DNA of 64,000 nt from Caulobacterales bacterium (GCA_019510435.1 JAEKKJ010000013.1:170865-234864); one strand, 5' to 3'; counted from the first letter of the stretch, positions 34,404 to 45,782 are shown. The notes: generated by a model not told the origin, from the letters alone. Numbers and translations: made by a program.

Positions 34404-35717
34404 GTGGTTGGCATCCTGGCCGACAAGGACCGCATCTTCCTCAACATCTATGGCCAGCGTGACTGGGGCCTGGAGGGAGCGAAGGCGCGCGGCGCATGGA
34501 ACGGGACGGCGGACATCGTCGCCCAGACCCCGGAGTGGATCTGCGACCAGGTGAAGGCCTCCGGCCTGCGCGGGCGCGGCGGGGCGGGTTTCGCCACCGG
34601 TCTGAAGTGGACCTTCATGCCCAAGCAGGAGAGCGAGCGACCGCACTACCTCTTGGTCAACGCCGACGAATCCGAGCCCGGCGCCTGCAAGGACCGCGAC
34701 ATCCTGCGCAACGACCCGCACCTCCTGATCGAGGGCTGCGTGATCGCCTGCCGGGCCATGCGCTCGCACACCGCCTACATCTACATCCGCGGCGAGTACG
34801 TGCACGAACGCGAGCGGCTGACCGCGGCGATCAAGCAGGCGTATGACGCGGGGCTGCTCGGCCCGGGCAGCATCCTCGGCTACGACGTCGACGTGCGCCT
34901 GCAGCATGGGGGTGGGGCCTACATCTGCGGCGACGAGACCGCCCTGATGGAGAGCTTCGAGGGCAAGAAGGGCCAGCCGCGCCTGAAGCCGCCGTTCCCC
35001 GCGGGCGCCGGCATCTACGGCTGCCCGACCACGGTGAACAACGTCGAGACCATCGCCGTCGTGGGCACGATCCTGCGCCGCGGCGCAGAGTGGTTCTCGG
35101 CCTTCGGCACCGAGAAGTCGACGGGCACCAAGCTGTTCGCCGGCTCCGGCCACCTCAACAAGCCCTGCGTGGTCGAGGACGCGGTCGGCATCAGCGTCAA
35201 GCAGCTGATCGAGGACCACTTCGGCGGCGTGCGCGGCGGCTGGGGCAACCTGAAGGCGGTGATCCCCGGCGGGATCTCGGTGCGCATGATCCCCGCCGAG
35301 CAGTGCGACGAAGCGATCATGACCTACGAGGACCTGCAGGCGCGGGGCTCGGGCCTGGGCACCGGCACCATGATCGTGTTCGACAAGGACGCGGACTTGG
35401 TGAAGGCCATCGCCCGCGCGGCCTACTTCTACAAGCACGAGAGTTGCGGCCAGTGCACCCCGTGCCGTGAGGGGACCGGCTGGATGTGGCGGGTGATGGA
35501 GCGGATGGTGACCGGCGAGGCCGAGATGGCCGAGATCGACCTCCTGCTCGACGTCGCCAGCCAGGTCGAGGGCCACACGATCTGCGGCCTGGGTGACGCG
35601 GCCGCCTGGCCGATCCAGGGCCTGTTCCGCCACTTCCGCCATGAGGTGGAGGAGCGCATCAACACCTACCGCGCGCGCAAGGGCAGCTACGCCGGCGCCT
35701 CGATCGCGGCGGAGTAA
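34404..35717 (+). CDS. nuoF: NADH-quinone oxidoreductase subunit F
   Basis: 437 residues with a GTG start. It binds NADH and [22 protein letters not shown] (NADH/FMN loop), [14 protein letters not shown], and the N3 4Fe-4S ligands in [12 protein letters not shown] plus a later Cys in [11 protein letters not shown]. It is the electron entry point of complex I. Spaced two bases after the small membrane gene and four bases before nuoG. Confidence 0.97.
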   Translation: MVGILADKDRIFLNIYGQRDWGLEGAKARGAWNGTADIVAQTPEWICDQVKASGLRGRGGAGFATGLKWTFMPKQESERPHYLLVNADESEPGACKDRDILRNDPHLLIEGCVIACRAMRSHTAYIYIRGEYVHERERLTAAIKQAYDAGLLGPGSILGYDVDVRLQHGGGAYICGDETALMESFEGKKGQPRLKPPFPAGAGIYGCPTTVNNVETIAVVGTILRRGAEWFSAFGTEKSTGTKLFAGSGHLNKPCVVEDAVGISVKQLIEDHFGGVRGGWGNLKAVIPGGISVRMIPAEQCDEAIMTYEDLQARGSGLGTGTMIVFDKDADLVKAIARAAYFYKHESCGQCTPCREGTGWMWRVMERMVTGEAEMAEIDLLLDVASQVEGHTICGLGDAAAWPIQGLFRHFRHEVEERINTYRARKGSYAGASIAAE

Positions 35718-35721
35718 CGGT

Positions 35722-37761
35722 ATGCCCAAAGCCAAGGTCGATGGGGTCGAGGTCGAGTTCGAGCCGGGGATGAACGTCCTGCAGGTGGCGGAGCTGGCCG
35801 GCAAGGAGATCCCCCGGTTCTGCTACCACGAGCGCCTCAGCATCGCCGGCAACTGCCGCATGTGCCTGGTGGAGGTGAAGCCTGGCCCGCCGAAGCCGCA
35901 GGCCAGCTGCGCCCTGCCGGCCGCCGAGAACATGGAGATCTTCACCGACACGCCGATGGTGAAGAAGGCCCGCCACGGGGTGATGGAGTTCCTGCTCATC
36001 AACCACCCGCTGGACTGCCCGATCTGCGACCAGGGCGGCGAGTGCGACCTGCAGGACCAGGCCATGGGCTATGGCCGCGACGACAGCCGCTACGCCGAGA
36101 ACAAGCGGGCCGTCGAAGAAAAGTTCATGGGGCCGTTGATCAAGACGGTCATGACCCGCTGCATCCAGTGCACGCGCTGCGTCCGGTTCATCACCGAGGT
36201 GGCGGGCGTGCCGGAGATCGGTCTCATCTCTCGCGGCGAAGACGTTGAAATCACGACCTATCTGGACAAGGCGATCGCCTCGGAACTGTCCGCCAACGTG
36301 ATCGACCTGTGCCCGGTGGGCGCCCTGACCTCCAAGCCCTACGCCTTCAACGCCCGGCCCTGGGAGCTGAAGAAGACCGAGAGCGTGGACGTGATGGACG
36401 CCCTGGGCTCGGCGATCCGGGTGGACGCGCGCGGCCCGGCCGTGCTGCGCGTCCTGCCGCGGATCAACGAGGCGGTGAACGAGGAGTGGATCTCCGACAA
36501 GACCCGCTACGCCGTCGACGGGCTGTCGCGCCAGCGGCTGGACCGGCCCTTCATCCGCGAGAACGGCAAGCTGCGCGCCGCCACCTGGGGCGAGGCGTTG
36601 TCGGCCGTGGCGGCCCGGATCAAGGCCACGGCGCCCGAGCGCATGGGCGTGATCGCCGGCGACCTGCAGGACGCGGAGTCCATGAAGGCGGCGCTGGACC
36701 TGTTCGGCGGCCTGGGCGTCAAGAGCCTGGACTGCCGCCAGGACGGCATGGTGCTGGGGGCCGGACCGCGCGAGAGCTGGCTCTTCAACTCGACGATCCA
36801 AGGCCTTGAAGACGCAGACGTAATCCTGCTGGTGGGCTCCAACCCGCGGCTGGAGGCGCCGGTGCTCAACGCCCGCATCCGCAAGCGCTGGCTGGCCGGG
36901 GCGGCCCGCGTGGGCGTGGTCGGCGAGGCGGCGGACCTGACCTACAGCTATGACCACCTGGGCGCAGGCCCGGCCTCTCTTTCGGGCCTGGCCAAGTCGA
37001 AGTCGGACTTCATGACCCCCCTGAAGGGCGCGAAGAAGCCCGCCATCATCGTCGGCGCCGGCGCGCTCACCCGGCCGGACAGCCCCGCGGTGCTGCAGGC
37101 CGCGGCGGGCGTCGCCAAGGCGTTCGGCATGACCTGGAACGTGCTGCACACGGCGGCCAGCCGTGTCGGCGGGCTGGACCTGGGCTTCGTGCCGGCCGAG
37201 GGCGGCAAGACCGCCGCCGAACTGGCCGGGAAGGGCGGGGCGGACCTGCTGTTCCTGCTGGGCGCCGACGAGGTCGACCTCTCCAAGAGCGGCGCCTTCG
37301 TGGTCTATCTGGGCACGCATGGGGACGCCGGCGCGCACCGCGCCGACGTGATCCTGCCGGGCGCGGCCTACACCGAGAAGAACGGCCTCTATGTGAACAC
37401 CGAGGGCCGGGTGCAGATGGGCTTCCGCTCGGTCTTCCCGAAGGGCGAGGCCAAGGAGGACTGGGCGATCCTGCGGGCCCTGTCCGAACGGCTGGGCGCG
37501 ACCCTGCCCTACGACACTCTTGACCAGCTGCGCGCGCGGCTGTTCGCCGACCATCCCACCTTCGGCCGCATCGACTACGTCCCGTCCGAGCCGGCGGCGC
37601 TGGATCTCGGCGCGCTGGGCCGCAAGGGCGAGCTCTCCGACGCCCCGTTCATGGGCGCGGTGCGCAATTTCTATCTCAACAATCCCATCGCGCGGGCCAG
37701 CGTGACCATGGCCGAATGCGCCCAGGTCGCCTCGGGCGCGGCCAAGATCGCGGCGGAGTAG
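35722..37761 (+). CDS. nuoG: NADH-quinone oxidoreductase subunit G
   Basis: 679 residues from ATG 35722. An N-terminal 2Fe-2S ferredoxin domain (FCYHERLSIAGNCRMC) is followed by His/Cys ligands of N5 (LDCPICDQGGECDLQDQ), a 4Fe-4S pair (CIQCTRCVRF; DLCPVGALTS) and a molybdopterin-oxidoreductase-like domain without cofactor. It carries electrons from NuoF to NuoI. The C-terminus NFYLNNPIARASVTMAEC is typical. Confidence 0.97.
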   Translation: MPKAKVDGVEVEFEPGMNVLQVAELAGKEIPRFCYHERLSIAGNCRMCLVEVKPGPPKPQASCALPAAENMEIFTDTPMVKKARHGVMEFLLINHPLDCPICDQGGECDLQDQAMGYGRDDSRYAENKRAVEEKFMGPLIKTVMTRCIQCTRCVRFITEVAGVPEIGLISRGEDVEITTYLDKAIASELSANVIDLCPVGALTSKPYAFNARPWELKKTESVDVMDALGSAIRVDARGPAVLRVLPRINEAVNEEWISDKTRYAVDGLSRQRLDRPFIRENGKLRAATWGEALSAVAARIKATAPERMGVIAGDLQDAESMKAALDLFGGLGVKSLDCRQDGMVLGAGPRESWLFNSTIQGLEDADVILLVGSNPRLEAPVLNARIRKRWLAGAARVGVVGEAADLTYSYDHLGAGPASLSGLAKSKSDFMTPLKGAKKPAIIVGAGALTRPDSPAVLQAAAGVAKAFGMTWNVLHTAASRVGGLDLGFVPAEGGKTAAELAGKGGADLLFLLGADEVDLSKSGAFVVYLGTHGDAGAHRADVILPGAAYTEKNGLYVNTEGRVQMGFRSVFPKGEAKEDWAILRALSERLGATLPYDTLDQLRARLFADHPTFGRIDYVPSEPAALDLGALGRKGELSDAPFMGAVRNFYLNNPIARASVTMAECAQVASGAAKIAAE

Positions 37762-37764
37762 GCG

Positions 37765-38826
37765 ATGCCGGAAGCTGTCATCTGGACCCTGCTGACGGTC
37801 GCCCACATCCTGGCGATCACCGTCGTCCTGCTCCTGACCATCGCCTTCATCATCTACGGCGACCGCAAGATCTTCGCGGGCGTCCAGGCGCGGAAGGGCC
37901 CCAATGTGGTGGGCCCGTTCGGCCTGCTGCAGTCCTTCGCCGACCTCGGCAAGTTCCTGATCAAGGAGCTGATCATCCCGGCGGGCGCCGACAAGGCGGT
38001 CTACCTCCTGGCCCCGATCATCTCGGTCACCTTGGCGCTCGGCGCCTGGGCGGTGATGCCGATCGCGCCCGGCTGGAGCGTGTCCAACATCAACGTCGGC
38101 ATCCTCTACCTGTTCGCCGTGAGCTCCCTGGGCGTCTACGGCATCATCATGGGCGGCTGGGCGTCGAACTCGAAGTACCCGTTCCTCGGCGCCCTGCGCT
38201 CGGCGGCGCAGATGGTCAGCTACGAGGTCTCCATCGGCTTCGTGATCATCACCGTGATCCTGCTGGCCGGGTCGATGAACCTCAACGTCATCACCGAGAA
38301 ACAGGCCGGCGGCTTCTGGAACTGGAACATGTTCGGCGGCGGCTTCCCGCACAACCTGCCGCTCATCCTGATCATGTTCCCGATGGGGGTGATCTTCTTC
38401 ATCTCGGGCCTGGCGGAGACCAACCGCCCGCCATTCGACCTGCCGGAAGCCGAGTCCGAACTCGTGGCGGGCTATGCGGTGGAATACGGTTCCACGCCCT
38501 ACATGCTGTTCTACCTGGCCGAGACCGCCAACATCGTCCTGATGAGCGGCCTGATGGCGGTGCTGTTCCTGGGCGGCTGGCACGCGCCGTGGCCCGAGGG
38601 CTACCTGGCCAGCTGGCCGAACTGGCTGGCCAGCCTGCATGGCCTCGTCTTCTACGCGCTGAAGACCTTCGCCGTGTTCTTCATGAACGCCATGGTCCGC
38701 TCGATCGTGCCGCGCTACCGCTACGACCAGCTGATGCGGCTGGGCTGGAAGGTGTTCCTGCCCACCTCGCTGGTGGCGGTGTTCGTGGTGTCCGGCTGGC
38801 TGATCTACACCCGGGTCGGCGCATGA
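37765..38826 (+). CDS. nuoH: NADH-quinone oxidoreductase subunit H
   Basis: 353 residues, about eight or nine transmembrane helices. Signature [20 protein letters not shown] in loop 1 and [20 protein letters not shown] in the matrix-facing loop. It forms the quinone channel and first proton path of complex I. It starts three bases after nuoG and overlaps a lipoprotein gene by ATGA. Confidence 0.97.
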   Translation: MPEAVIWTLLTVAHILAITVVLLLTIAFIIYGDRKIFAGVQARKGPNVVGPFGLLQSFADLGKFLIKELIIPAGADKAVYLLAPIISVTLALGAWAVMPIAPGWSVSNINVGILYLFAVSSLGVYGIIMGGWASNSKYPFLGALRSAAQMVSYEVSIGFVIITVILLAGSMNLNVITEKQAGGFWNWNMFGGGFPHNLPLILIMFPMGVIFFISGLAETNRPPFDLPEAESELVAGYAVEYGSTPYMLFYLAETANIVLMSGLMAVLFLGGWHAPWPEGYLASWPNWLASLHGLVFYALKTFAVFFMNAMVRSIVPRYRYDQLMRLGWKVFLPTSLVAVFVVSGWLIYTRVGA

Positions 38827-39035
38827 GGCGGCTAAGCGTGATCCTGGCCGCAGCCGCAGTGCTCGGCGCCTGCTCGACCATGAGCGGCGTGGGCTCAGGC
38901 CACAACGGCGGCATCGCCACCTACGACGACCTGAAGGCCGCCACCGCCACCTGCGCCGCCAAGGGCGGGCAGCTGCGCCTCCAGAGGAACGGCGATCCGC
39001 AGTACCTCGAAGACTACGCCTGCGAGAAGAAGTGA
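38823..39035 (+). CDS. Small lipoprotein inside the nuo operon
   Basis: 70 residues from the ATG overlapping the nuoH stop; its stop overlaps the nuoI start (TGATG). A lipoprotein signal [17 protein letters not shown] has its lipobox (VLGAC, Cys17), then a Gly/Ser linker and a short globular part with two Cys ([21 protein letters not shown]), which could form a disulfide. It must be exported, unlike nuo hydrophilic subunits. Translational coupling on both sides suggests a conserved companion of complex I, perhaps in assembly or the envelope. No family name recognised. Confidence 0.8.
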   Translation: MRRLSVILAAAAVLGACSTMSGVGSGHNGGIATYDDLKAATATCAAKGGQLRLQRNGDPQYLEDYACEKK

Positions 39036-39526
39036 TGTTCAATCGGATCGGACAGGCGCTGAAAGGCGCGATGCTGGCGGACTTCGCCGAGGCCTTCGGG
39101 CTGGGCATGAAGTACATGGTCGCGCCCAAGAAGACCGTGCAGTACCCCCACGAGCGCAACCCGCAGAGCCCGCGTTTCCGCGGCGAGCATGCGCTGCGCC
39201 GCTATCCCAACGGCGAAGAGCGCTGCATCGCCTGCAAGCTGTGCGAGGCGATCTGCCCGGCCCAGGCGATCACCATCGAGGCCGAGCCGCGCGCCGACGG
39301 CAGCCGCCGCACGACGCGCTACGACATCGACATGGTCAAGTGCATCTACTGCGGCCTGTGCCAGGAGGCCTGCCCGGTGGACGCGATCGTGGAGGGCCCG
39401 AACCTGGAGTTCGCCGTCGAGACCCGCGAGGAGCTCTACTACGACAAGGAGCGCCTGCTGGATAACGGCGACCGCTGGGAGCGGGAGATCGCGAAGAATC
39501 TGGAACTGGACGCGCCGTACCGATAG
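39035..39526 (+). CDS. nuoI: NADH-quinone oxidoreductase subunit I
   Basis: 163 residues from the ATG at 39035; an in-frame GTG codon immediately upstream is less likely. Two 4Fe-4S motifs, [17 protein letters not shown] and [17 protein letters not shown], carry clusters N6a and N6b that pass electrons to N2 in NuoB. The N-terminal helix and [20 protein letters not shown] are typical of the alphaproteobacterial 23-kDa subunit. Confidence 0.97.
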   Translation: MFNRIGQALKGAMLADFAEAFGLGMKYMVAPKKTVQYPHERNPQSPRFRGEHALRRYPNGEERCIACKLCEAICPAQAITIEAEPRADGSRRTTRYDIDMVKCIYCGLCQEACPVDAIVEGPNLEFAVETREELYYDKERLLDNGDRWEREIAKNLELDAPYR

Positions 39527-39528
39527 GA

Positions 39529-39551
39529 GGGGCGGCGCGATTCACCGCCCC
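39529..39551 (+). other. Intra-operon hairpin between nuoI and nuoJ
   Basis: GGGGCGG (39529-39535) can pair with CCGCCCC (39545-39551) around a nine-base loop, starting two bases after the nuoI stop. No T tract follows, so it is more likely an mRNA processing or stability element, or a weak attenuator, than a terminator. It sits at the change from hydrophilic to membrane-arm genes. Confidence 0.45.
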
Positions 39552-39589
39552 GCTTCTGAAGCGTAATTCGAGGGACTTTAGAGAGCCGA

Positions 39590-40210
39590 ATGGCCCTGCA
39601 GGCGATCGCATTCTACGTCATGGCGGCGGCGACCGTGATCGCCGGATTCTGCGTGGTCTCGGCCCGCAATCCGGTGCACTCGGTGCTGTGGCTGATCCTG
39701 AGCTTCTTCTCGGCGGCGGGGCTCTTCGTGCTGCTGGGGGCCGAGTTCCTGGCGATGCTGCTGGTGGTGGTCTACGTCGGCGCCGTCGCGGTGCTGTTCC
39801 TGTTCGTGGTGATGATGCTGGACGTGGACTTCGCGGCCCTCCGGCAAGGCTTCGCCCGCTACATGCCCCTGGGGCTGCTGGTGGCCATGTTCCTGGCCGC
39901 CGAGATGGTGATGGTCTCGACCGCGGTCGCCAGCCGCGGGGCGGCCAAGGGCAACGACGCGCCGATGGCGGCGGCCCATTCCGGCGTGACCAACGCCGAG
40001 GCGATCGGTCGGGTGCTCTACACCGACTACGTCTACTTCTTCCAGGCGGCGGGCCTGGTGCTGCTGGTGGCGATGATCGGCGCGATCGTCCTGACCCTGC
40101 GCCACAAGCCGGGCGTGCGCCGCCAGATCATCATGAACCAGGTGCTGCGGACGCCGAAGAGCGGCATGACGCTGGTCAATCCCAAGGTCGGGGAGGGGAT
40201 CGACGCATGA
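39590..40210 (+). CDS. nuoJ: NADH-quinone oxidoreductase subunit J
   Basis: 206 residues, five transmembrane helices. ND6-like core with [20 protein letters not shown] and the pi-bulge region [18 protein letters not shown]. Membrane-arm subunit linking quinone chemistry to the antiporter-like subunits. First gene after the 63-base spacer with a hairpin; ATGA overlap with nuoK. Confidence 0.96.
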   Translation: MALQAIAFYVMAAATVIAGFCVVSARNPVHSVLWLILSFFSAAGLFVLLGAEFLAMLLVVVYVGAVAVLFLFVVMMLDVDFAALRQGFARYMPLGLLVAMFLAAEMVMVSTAVASRGAAKGNDAPMAAAHSGVTNAEAIGRVLYTDYVYFFQAAGLVLLVAMIGAIVLTLRHKPGVRRQIIMNQVLRTPKSGMTLVNPKVGEGIDA

Positions 40211-40512
40211 TCGGCCTGTCGCACTATCTGGCGGTCGCCGCGATCCTGTTCACCATCGGGGTCTTCGGCATCTTCGTGAACCGCAAGAACATCATCGTCA
40301 TCCTGATGTCGGTGGAGCTGATGCTGCTCGCCGTGAACATCAACCTGGTGGCGTTCTCGGTCTTCCTGGGCAACGTGACCGGGCAGATCTTCGCCATGTT
40401 CGTGCTCACCGTGGCGGCCGCGGAAGCCGCCGTGGGCCTGGCGATCCTGGTCACCTTCTTCCGCAACCGCGGCGACATCGCCGTGGACGACGCTTCCGTG
40501 ATGAAGGGCTAA
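40207..40512 (+). CDS. nuoK: NADH-quinone oxidoreductase subunit K
   Basis: 101 residues from the ATG overlapping the nuoJ stop. Three helices carry the conserved Glu residues in [15 protein letters not shown] and [20 protein letters not shown] needed for proton transfer. Canonical length for NuoK. nuoL starts five bases after the stop. Confidence 0.97.
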   Translation: MIGLSHYLAVAAILFTIGVFGIFVNRKNIIVILMSVELMLLAVNINLVAFSVFLGNVTGQIFAMFVLTVAAAEAAVGLAILVTFFRNRGDIAVDDASVMKG

Positions 40513-40517
40513 GGCAC

Positions 40518-42614
40518 GTGGATCCCAAGCTCCTCGTCACCGTCATCCTGTTCGGGCCGCTGATCGGCGCGGCCACGGCGGGCCTGTTCGGCCGCCGGCT
40601 GGGCGACAACCTCAGCCGCGGCGTCACCACGGGCTTCCTGTTCCTGTCGGCGATCCTGTCGTGGGTGGTGTTCAGCCAGTGGACCTGGGGTGGCCTCCAG
40701 CCCTTCACCCTGACCTATGCGCCGTTCATCCACGTGGGCAATTTCGTCTCCGACTGGTCGTTCCGTCTCGATGGCCTCTCGGCGGTGATGCTGGTGGTGG
40801 TGACCACCGTCTCCAGCCTCGTGCACCTCTACTCCTGGGGGTACATGGCGGACGATCCCAGCAAGCCGCGGTTCTTCGCCTACCTGTCGCTGTTCACCTT
40901 CGCCATGCTGAGCCTGATCAGCGCGGCGGACTTCATGCAGCTGTTCTTCGGCTGGGAAGGCGTGGGCCTGGCCAGCTACCTGCTGATCGGCTTCTGGTTC
41001 CACAAGCCCACCGCCAACTCGGCGGCGATCAAGGCCTTCGTGGTCAACCGGGTGGGTGACTTCGGCTTCGCCCTGGGCATCATGACGGTGTTCTGGGCCT
41101 ACGGGACCATCCAGTTCGCCCCGCTGTTCCCGATGATCGCGGGTTCGGTGGGCCACGGCTGGGACTTCGGGTCCTGGCACTTCGCCCTGGTGGACCTGGC
41201 CTGCGCGCTGCTGTTCGTGGGCGCCATGGGCAAGTCGGCCCAGTTCTTCCTGCACACCTGGCTGCCGGACGCCATGGAGGGCCCGACCCCGGTCTCGGCC
41301 CTGATCCACGCCGCGACCATGGTGACCGCGGGCGTCTACATGGTCTGCCTGCTGTCGCCGATGTTCGAATACGCCCCGGTGGCCAAGGGCATCGTGACCG
41401 GGATCGGAGCCGTGACCGCCCTGTTCGCCGCCACGGTCGGCATGACCCAGAACGACATCAAGCGGGTGATCGCCTACTCCACCTGCTCGCAGCTGGGCTA
41501 CATGTTCATGGCCGCGGGCGTGGGCGCCTACCAGGCGGGGATGTTCCACCTGTTCACCCACGCCTTCTTCAAGGCCCTGCTGTTCCTGGGCGCCGGCTCG
41601 GTGATCCATGGCATGGCCCACGAGCAGGACATGCGCCGCTATGGCGCCCTCGGAAAGTACCTGCCGATCACCGCCACGGTGATGGTCATCGGCACCATCG
41701 CCATCACCGGCCTGGGCATCCCCGGGCTGGAGCTGGGCTTCGCCGGCTTCTACTCGAAGGACTCGATCATCGAGTCGGCCTGGCGCATCGGCTCGGCCGG
41801 CAATCCAATGGCCTATTTCGCCTTCGTGATCGGGGTCCTGGTGGCAGGCCTGACCAGCTTCTACTCCTGGCGCCTGGCGTTCTTCACCTTCAACGGCCAC
41901 GCCCGCTGGACCAGCGAGGACCTCGAGCACCACTGGCACAATCGCGACCATGGTCACGACGACGCCCATGCCGATGGCCATGCGCACGACGACCACGCCA
42001 GCGCCGCGCAGATCGAGACCCACAGCGAGCCGGAAAGCGCCGAGCACCACCACCTGCCCCACGAGAGCCCCTGGACCATGCGCCTGCCGCTGATCCTGCT
42101 GTCGATCGGCGCCGTGGCCTCGGGCTTCTTCTTCCACGAGCAGTTCATCGGCGAGGGCCGGGCGGACTTCTGGCGCGGGGCGATCTTCAACCTGCCCAGC
42201 AACCACGCGCTGAGCGGCGAGCCGCCGACCCTGGTGCTGTGGATGCCGCTGATCGTGACGCTGATCGGCCTCTTCGCCGCCTGGTACGTCTACATCCGGC
42301 GCGAAGGCATGGGCGCGCGGATCGCCGCCCGCGGCGGGCCCCTCTATGTCTTCTTCTACAACAAGTGGTTCTTCGACGAGCTGTACCAGGCCACCTTCGT
42401 CCGCGCGGCGAAGTTCCTGGGCGACCTCTTCTGGAAGGGCGGCGACCAGCGGATCATCGACGGCCTGGGGCCGGACGGCGTTTCGGCGGTCTCGGTCGAG
42501 GTCGGCAAGGGCGCCGGCAAGCTGCAGTCCGGCTACGTCTACCACTACGCCTTTGTCATGCTGCTCGGGGTGGCGGGTCTTCTGACCTACGCCCTGGTGG
42601 CCTGGAACGCCTGA
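40518..42614 (+). CDS. nuoL: NADH-quinone oxidoreductase subunit L
   Basis: 698 residues with a GTG start. Antiporter-like subunit with ~16 helices; conserved Glu in [18 protein letters not shown] and Lys in [20 protein letters not shown] mark the proton channel. The long C-terminal lateral helix spans ~590-690. A His/Asp-rich cytoplasmic or periplasmic loop (residues ~472-515, e.g. [17 protein letters not shown]) is inserted before LPHESPW; similar loops are common in alphaproteobacterial NuoL and might bind metal. Confidence 0.97.
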   Translation: MDPKLLVTVILFGPLIGAATAGLFGRRLGDNLSRGVTTGFLFLSAILSWVVFSQWTWGGLQPFTLTYAPFIHVGNFVSDWSFRLDGLSAVMLVVVTTVSSLVHLYSWGYMADDPSKPRFFAYLSLFTFAMLSLISAADFMQLFFGWEGVGLASYLLIGFWFHKPTANSAAIKAFVVNRVGDFGFALGIMTVFWAYGTIQFAPLFPMIAGSVGHGWDFGSWHFALVDLACALLFVGAMGKSAQFFLHTWLPDAMEGPTPVSALIHAATMVTAGVYMVCLLSPMFEYAPVAKGIVTGIGAVTALFAATVGMTQNDIKRVIAYSTCSQLGYMFMAAGVGAYQAGMFHLFTHAFFKALLFLGAGSVIHGMAHEQDMRRYGALGKYLPITATVMVIGTIAITGLGIPGLELGFAGFYSKDSIIESAWRIGSAGNPMAYFAFVIGVLVAGLTSFYSWRLAFFTFNGHARWTSEDLEHHWHNRDHGHDDAHADGHAHDDHASAAQIETHSEPESAEHHHLPHESPWTMRLPLILLSIGAVASGFFFHEQFIGEGRADFWRGAIFNLPSNHALSGEPPTLVLWMPLIVTLIGLFAAWYVYIRREGMGARIAARGGPLYVFFYNKWFFDELYQATFVRAAKFLGDLFWKGGDQRIIDGLGPDGVSAVSVEVGKGAGKLQSGYVYHYAFVMLLGVAGLLTYALVAWNA

Positions 42615-42628
42615 GGGGAACGACTGCG

Positions 42629-44110
42629 ATGCTGCTTTCCCTCGTCACCTTCGCCCCGCTGGTCGGCGTCGCCGGCATCCTGGCGCTGCGCCTGTTCGGC
42701 AAGGCCGACGATCCCAAGACGGTCAACGCCGCCAAGTGGATCGCGCTGACCGCGACTCTCGCGGACCTGGCGCTGGCGATCCTGCTGGTGGTCCAGTTCA
42801 ACCCGAACGACCCGGGCTTCCAGTTCGTGGAAGAGGCGCCGTGGTTCGCGGGCCTGAACTACCGCATGGGCGTGGACGGCATCTCGGTGCTGTTCGTGCT
42901 GCTGAACGCCTTCCTGATGCCGCTGTGCATCGTGGCGTCCTGGAAATCGATCACCAGCCGGGTGCTGGAATATCTGATCGCCTTCCTGATGCTGGAGACC
43001 CTGGTCACCGGCGTGTTCTGCGCCCTGGACCTGATCGTCTTCTACATCTTCTTCGAGTTCGGCCTGGTGCCGATGTTCCTGATCATCGGCATCTGGGGCG
43101 GCGCGCGGCGGGTCTACGCGGCCTTCAAGTTCTTCCTCTACACCCTGCTGGGTTCGGTGCTGATGCTGGCCGCGATCCTCTACATGATCGGGACCACCCA
43201 CACCTCCTCGATCCCCGAGCTGATGGCGCACCACTTCGACCCGGCGGTGCAGACCTGGCTATGGCTGGCCTTCTTCGCCTCCTTCGCGGTGAAGATGCCC
43301 ATGTGGCCGGTGCACACCTGGCTTCCGGACGCCCACGTGGAGGCCCCGACCGCGGGCTCGGTGATCCTGGCCGGCATTCTCCTGAAGATGGGCGGGTACG
43401 GCTTCCTGCGCTTCTCGCTGCCGATGTTCCCCAACGCCTCGCAGCTGTTCACGCCGCTGATCTTCGCGCTGAGCGTGGTGGCGGTGATCTACACCTCGCT
43501 GGTCGCCTTCCGGCAGACCGACGTCAAGAAGCTGATCGCCTATTCGTCGGTGGCGCACATGGGCCTCGTCACCATGGGCATCTTCTCCGGCAACGCCGTG
43601 GGCGAGCAGGGCGCCATCTACCAGATGCTGAGCCACGGGGTGATCTCCGGGGCGCTCTTCCTCTGCGTCGGCGTGATCTACGACCGCATGCACACCCGCG
43701 AGATCGCCTTCTACGGCGGGCTGGTGAACCGCATGCCCTGGTACGCCGCGGTCTTCATGCTGTTCAGCATGGGCAATGTGGGCCTGCCGGGCACCTCCGG
43801 CTTCGTGGGGGAGATCCTGTCGATGACCGGGACCTACCGAGCCTCCACCTGGACGGCGATCCTGGCCGCCACCGGTGTGATCCTGTCGGCGGTCTATATG
43901 CTGACCCTGTACCGGCGCGTGGTGTTCGGCACGATCGAGAACCCGAAGCTGGCCACGATCACCGACCTGGACTGGCGCGAGGTGGCGATCTTCGCCCCGC
44001 TGCTGATCTCGACGCTTTACCTGGGCGTGCAGCCCAACTCCGTGTTCAACCTGACCTCGGCCTCGGTCGACCAGCTCGTGCGGGTCTACCAGGCGGCCAT
44101 CGGCGGGTGA
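42629..44110 (+). CDS. nuoM: NADH-quinone oxidoreductase subunit M
   Basis: 493 residues from ATG 42629 (GAGGGGAACGACTGCG upstream), about 14 helices. Antiporter-like with [20 protein letters not shown] (channel Glu) and [20 protein letters not shown] (Lys/His region). Second proton channel of the membrane arm. Follows nuoL by 14 bases and precedes nuoN by 11. Confidence 0.97.
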   Translation: MLLSLVTFAPLVGVAGILALRLFGKADDPKTVNAAKWIALTATLADLALAILLVVQFNPNDPGFQFVEEAPWFAGLNYRMGVDGISVLFVLLNAFLMPLCIVASWKSITSRVLEYLIAFLMLETLVTGVFCALDLIVFYIFFEFGLVPMFLIIGIWGGARRVYAAFKFFLYTLLGSVLMLAAILYMIGTTHTSSIPELMAHHFDPAVQTWLWLAFFASFAVKMPMWPVHTWLPDAHVEAPTAGSVILAGILLKMGGYGFLRFSLPMFPNASQLFTPLIFALSVVAVIYTSLVAFRQTDVKKLIAYSSVAHMGLVTMGIFSGNAVGEQGAIYQMLSHGVISGALFLCVGVIYDRMHTREIAFYGGLVNRMPWYAAVFMLFSMGNVGLPGTSGFVGEILSMTGTYRASTWTAILAATGVILSAVYMLTLYRRVVFGTIENPKLATITDLDWREVAIFAPLLISTLYLGVQPNSVFNLTSASVDQLVRVYQAAIGG

Positions 44111-44121
44111 GGGGCCGTTAG

Positions 44122-45552
44122 ATGACCATCTCCGCCAACCTGGCGTACGCCTATCCGCTGGCCATCCTGGGCGTCGGGGCCATGGCGCTCCTGGTGCTGG
44201 GCGCCTTTGCGCCGAAGCAGACCACCCTCGTAGGCGCGGGCGGCGTGATCCTGCTGCTGGCCGCAGCCGCGGCGGCGGCGGTGCAGCCGTTCGGCGTGGC
44301 CTTCGGCGGCGGGCTGATCAGCGACGCCGGCGCGGTCTTCGCCCAGGTGGCGATCTACGTCGCCTCGGCCGTGGCGATCCCCCTGGGCCAGCCGTGGTTC
44401 GAGCGGCGCGGCGTCAAGAACTTCGAGTTCCCGGTGCTGGTGCTGCTGGCCGCGCTGGGCATGGGCATGATGGCCGCCTCGGGCGACCTGATCTCGCTCT
44501 ATGTCGGCGTCGAGCTGCACAGCCTGGCGCTCTACGTCCTGGCCGCTATGCACCGCGACAACGCCAAGGCCTCCGAGGCCGGGCTGAAGTACTTCGTGCT
44601 GGGCGCCCTGTCGTCGGGCCTGCTGCTCTATGGCGCCAGCCTGATCTACGGCTTCGCGGGCTCCACCCTGTTCAGCCAGATCGCCCTGGTGGCGGGCGGG
44701 GCGGGCAACACCGGCCTGCTATTCGGCCTGGTCTTCCTGATGTGCGGCATCGCCTTCAAGGTCTCGGCCGCGCCGTTCCACATGTGGACACCGGACGTCT
44801 ACGAGGGCGCCCCGACCCCCGTTGTGGCGTTCTTCGCCGCGGCGCCCAAGCTGGCCGCCATGGTGCTGTTCGCCCGGGTCCTGGCCAATGGCTTCACCCA
44901 TGCGGCAGGCGAGTGGCAGCAGGTGCTGGTGGCTCTGGGCCTGATCTCGGTGGCGGTCGGCGCATTTGCGGGGCTGGTGCAGAAGAACCTGAAGCGCCTC
45001 TGGGCCTATTCCTCGATCGCCAACATCGGCTACGCCCTGCTGGGCCTGGCGTCCGGCACGGCCGAGGGCGTCCAGTCGATGCTGGTCTTCATGGTCCTCT
45101 ACATGGTCGACGTGACCGGCTTCTTCGCCTGCCTGGCGGCGCTGTCGCGCGAGGGCCGGGCGATGGAGACCATCGACGACATGGCGGGCCTGTTCCGCGA
45201 GCGGCCCGGCATCGCCCTGGCCATGACCGTCTTCTCGCTGTCGGCCCTGGGCCTGCCGCCGTTCTCCGGCTTCTGGGCCAAGTTCTACGTCTTCAAGGCG
45301 GCGCTGGACGCGGGCCTGCTGGTTCCGGCCGTCCTCGGGCTGGTGGGCTCCGTGGTGGCGGCGTTCTATTACCTGAAGCTGATCAAATCGATGTGGTTCG
45401 ACGGCAGCGCCGGCGCCACCGACAAGCCGCCCTTCGAGGCGCACGCCATCGCGGTCGTGCTGGCGATCTTCACCTTCCCGGTCGTGATGCTGGCCCTGGG
45501 CGGTCTCGACATCCTGGCCGGCCGCGCCGCCCACGCCTTCGGGCTGGCGTAG
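44122..45552 (+). CDS. nuoN: NADH-quinone oxidoreductase subunit N
   Basis: 476 residues, about 14 helices, the third antiporter-like subunit, closest to the hydrophilic arm. Landmarks are DLISLYVGVELHSLALYVLA (channel Glu) and FHMWTPDVYEGAPTPVVAFF. Last core nuo gene. The following 230 bases hold palindromic repeat copy B and no gene. Confidence 0.97.
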   Translation: MTISANLAYAYPLAILGVGAMALLVLGAFAPKQTTLVGAGGVILLLAAAAAAAVQPFGVAFGGGLISDAGAVFAQVAIYVASAVAIPLGQPWFERRGVKNFEFPVLVLLAALGMGMMAASGDLISLYVGVELHSLALYVLAAMHRDNAKASEAGLKYFVLGALSSGLLLYGASLIYGFAGSTLFSQIALVAGGAGNTGLLFGLVFLMCGIAFKVSAAPFHMWTPDVYEGAPTPVVAFFAAAPKLAAMVLFARVLANGFTHAAGEWQQVLVALGLISVAVGAFAGLVQKNLKRLWAYSSIANIGYALLGLASGTAEGVQSMLVFMVLYMVDVTGFFACLAALSREGRAMETIDDMAGLFRERPGIALAMTVFSLSALGLPPFSGFWAKFYVFKAALDAGLLVPAVLGLVGSVVAAFYYLKLIKSMWFDGSAGATDKPPFEAHAIAVVLAIFTFPVVMLALGGLDILAGRAAHAFGLA

Positions 45553-45639
45553 GGGTTGGTGGTCACGAGGATCATCGAAGGGCACGACGGAACGCGCCTC
45601 TTCCGGAGCCTCCGCGAATGCGGGGGCTCTGTCATTTTG

Positions 45640-45737
45640 AACCACGGACCACACGAACCACACGAACAAGAAACCTGGCCGCACCGGCACGCCCGGAGCA
45701 TGGCCCGCCGTTCGTGTGGTTCGTGTGGTTCGTGGTC
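45640..45737. repeat. Interspersed palindromic repeat, copy B
   Basis: Left arm 45640-45667 (AACCACGGACCACACGAACC then ACACGAAC) and right arm 45710-45737, identical to the copy A right arm, form a long stem with one or two mismatches around a 42-base loop. Flanks resemble copy C: CCTCCGC plus TTTGAA before the left arm and GCCGCTTCGCGGCC after the right. It lies between nuoN and birA. Confidence 0.9.
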
Positions 45738-45782
45738 CTTTGAAGGGGCGGCGCCGCTTCGCGGCCGGCGGGGTCAGCCCGC

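Noticed and set aside
35659..39159. Very long antisense open frame opposite nuoG-nuoI
   Set aside because: It runs across several certain nuo genes and their overlaps with Arg/Gly/His-rich low-complexity translation. High GC makes stops rare in this antisense frame. It is a shadow.
41920..42060. His-rich loop in NuoL as a novel metal-binding domain
   Set aside because: Comparable His/Asp-rich loops before LPHESPW are common in alphaproteobacterial NuoL as I recall, so it is noted only in the gene entry.
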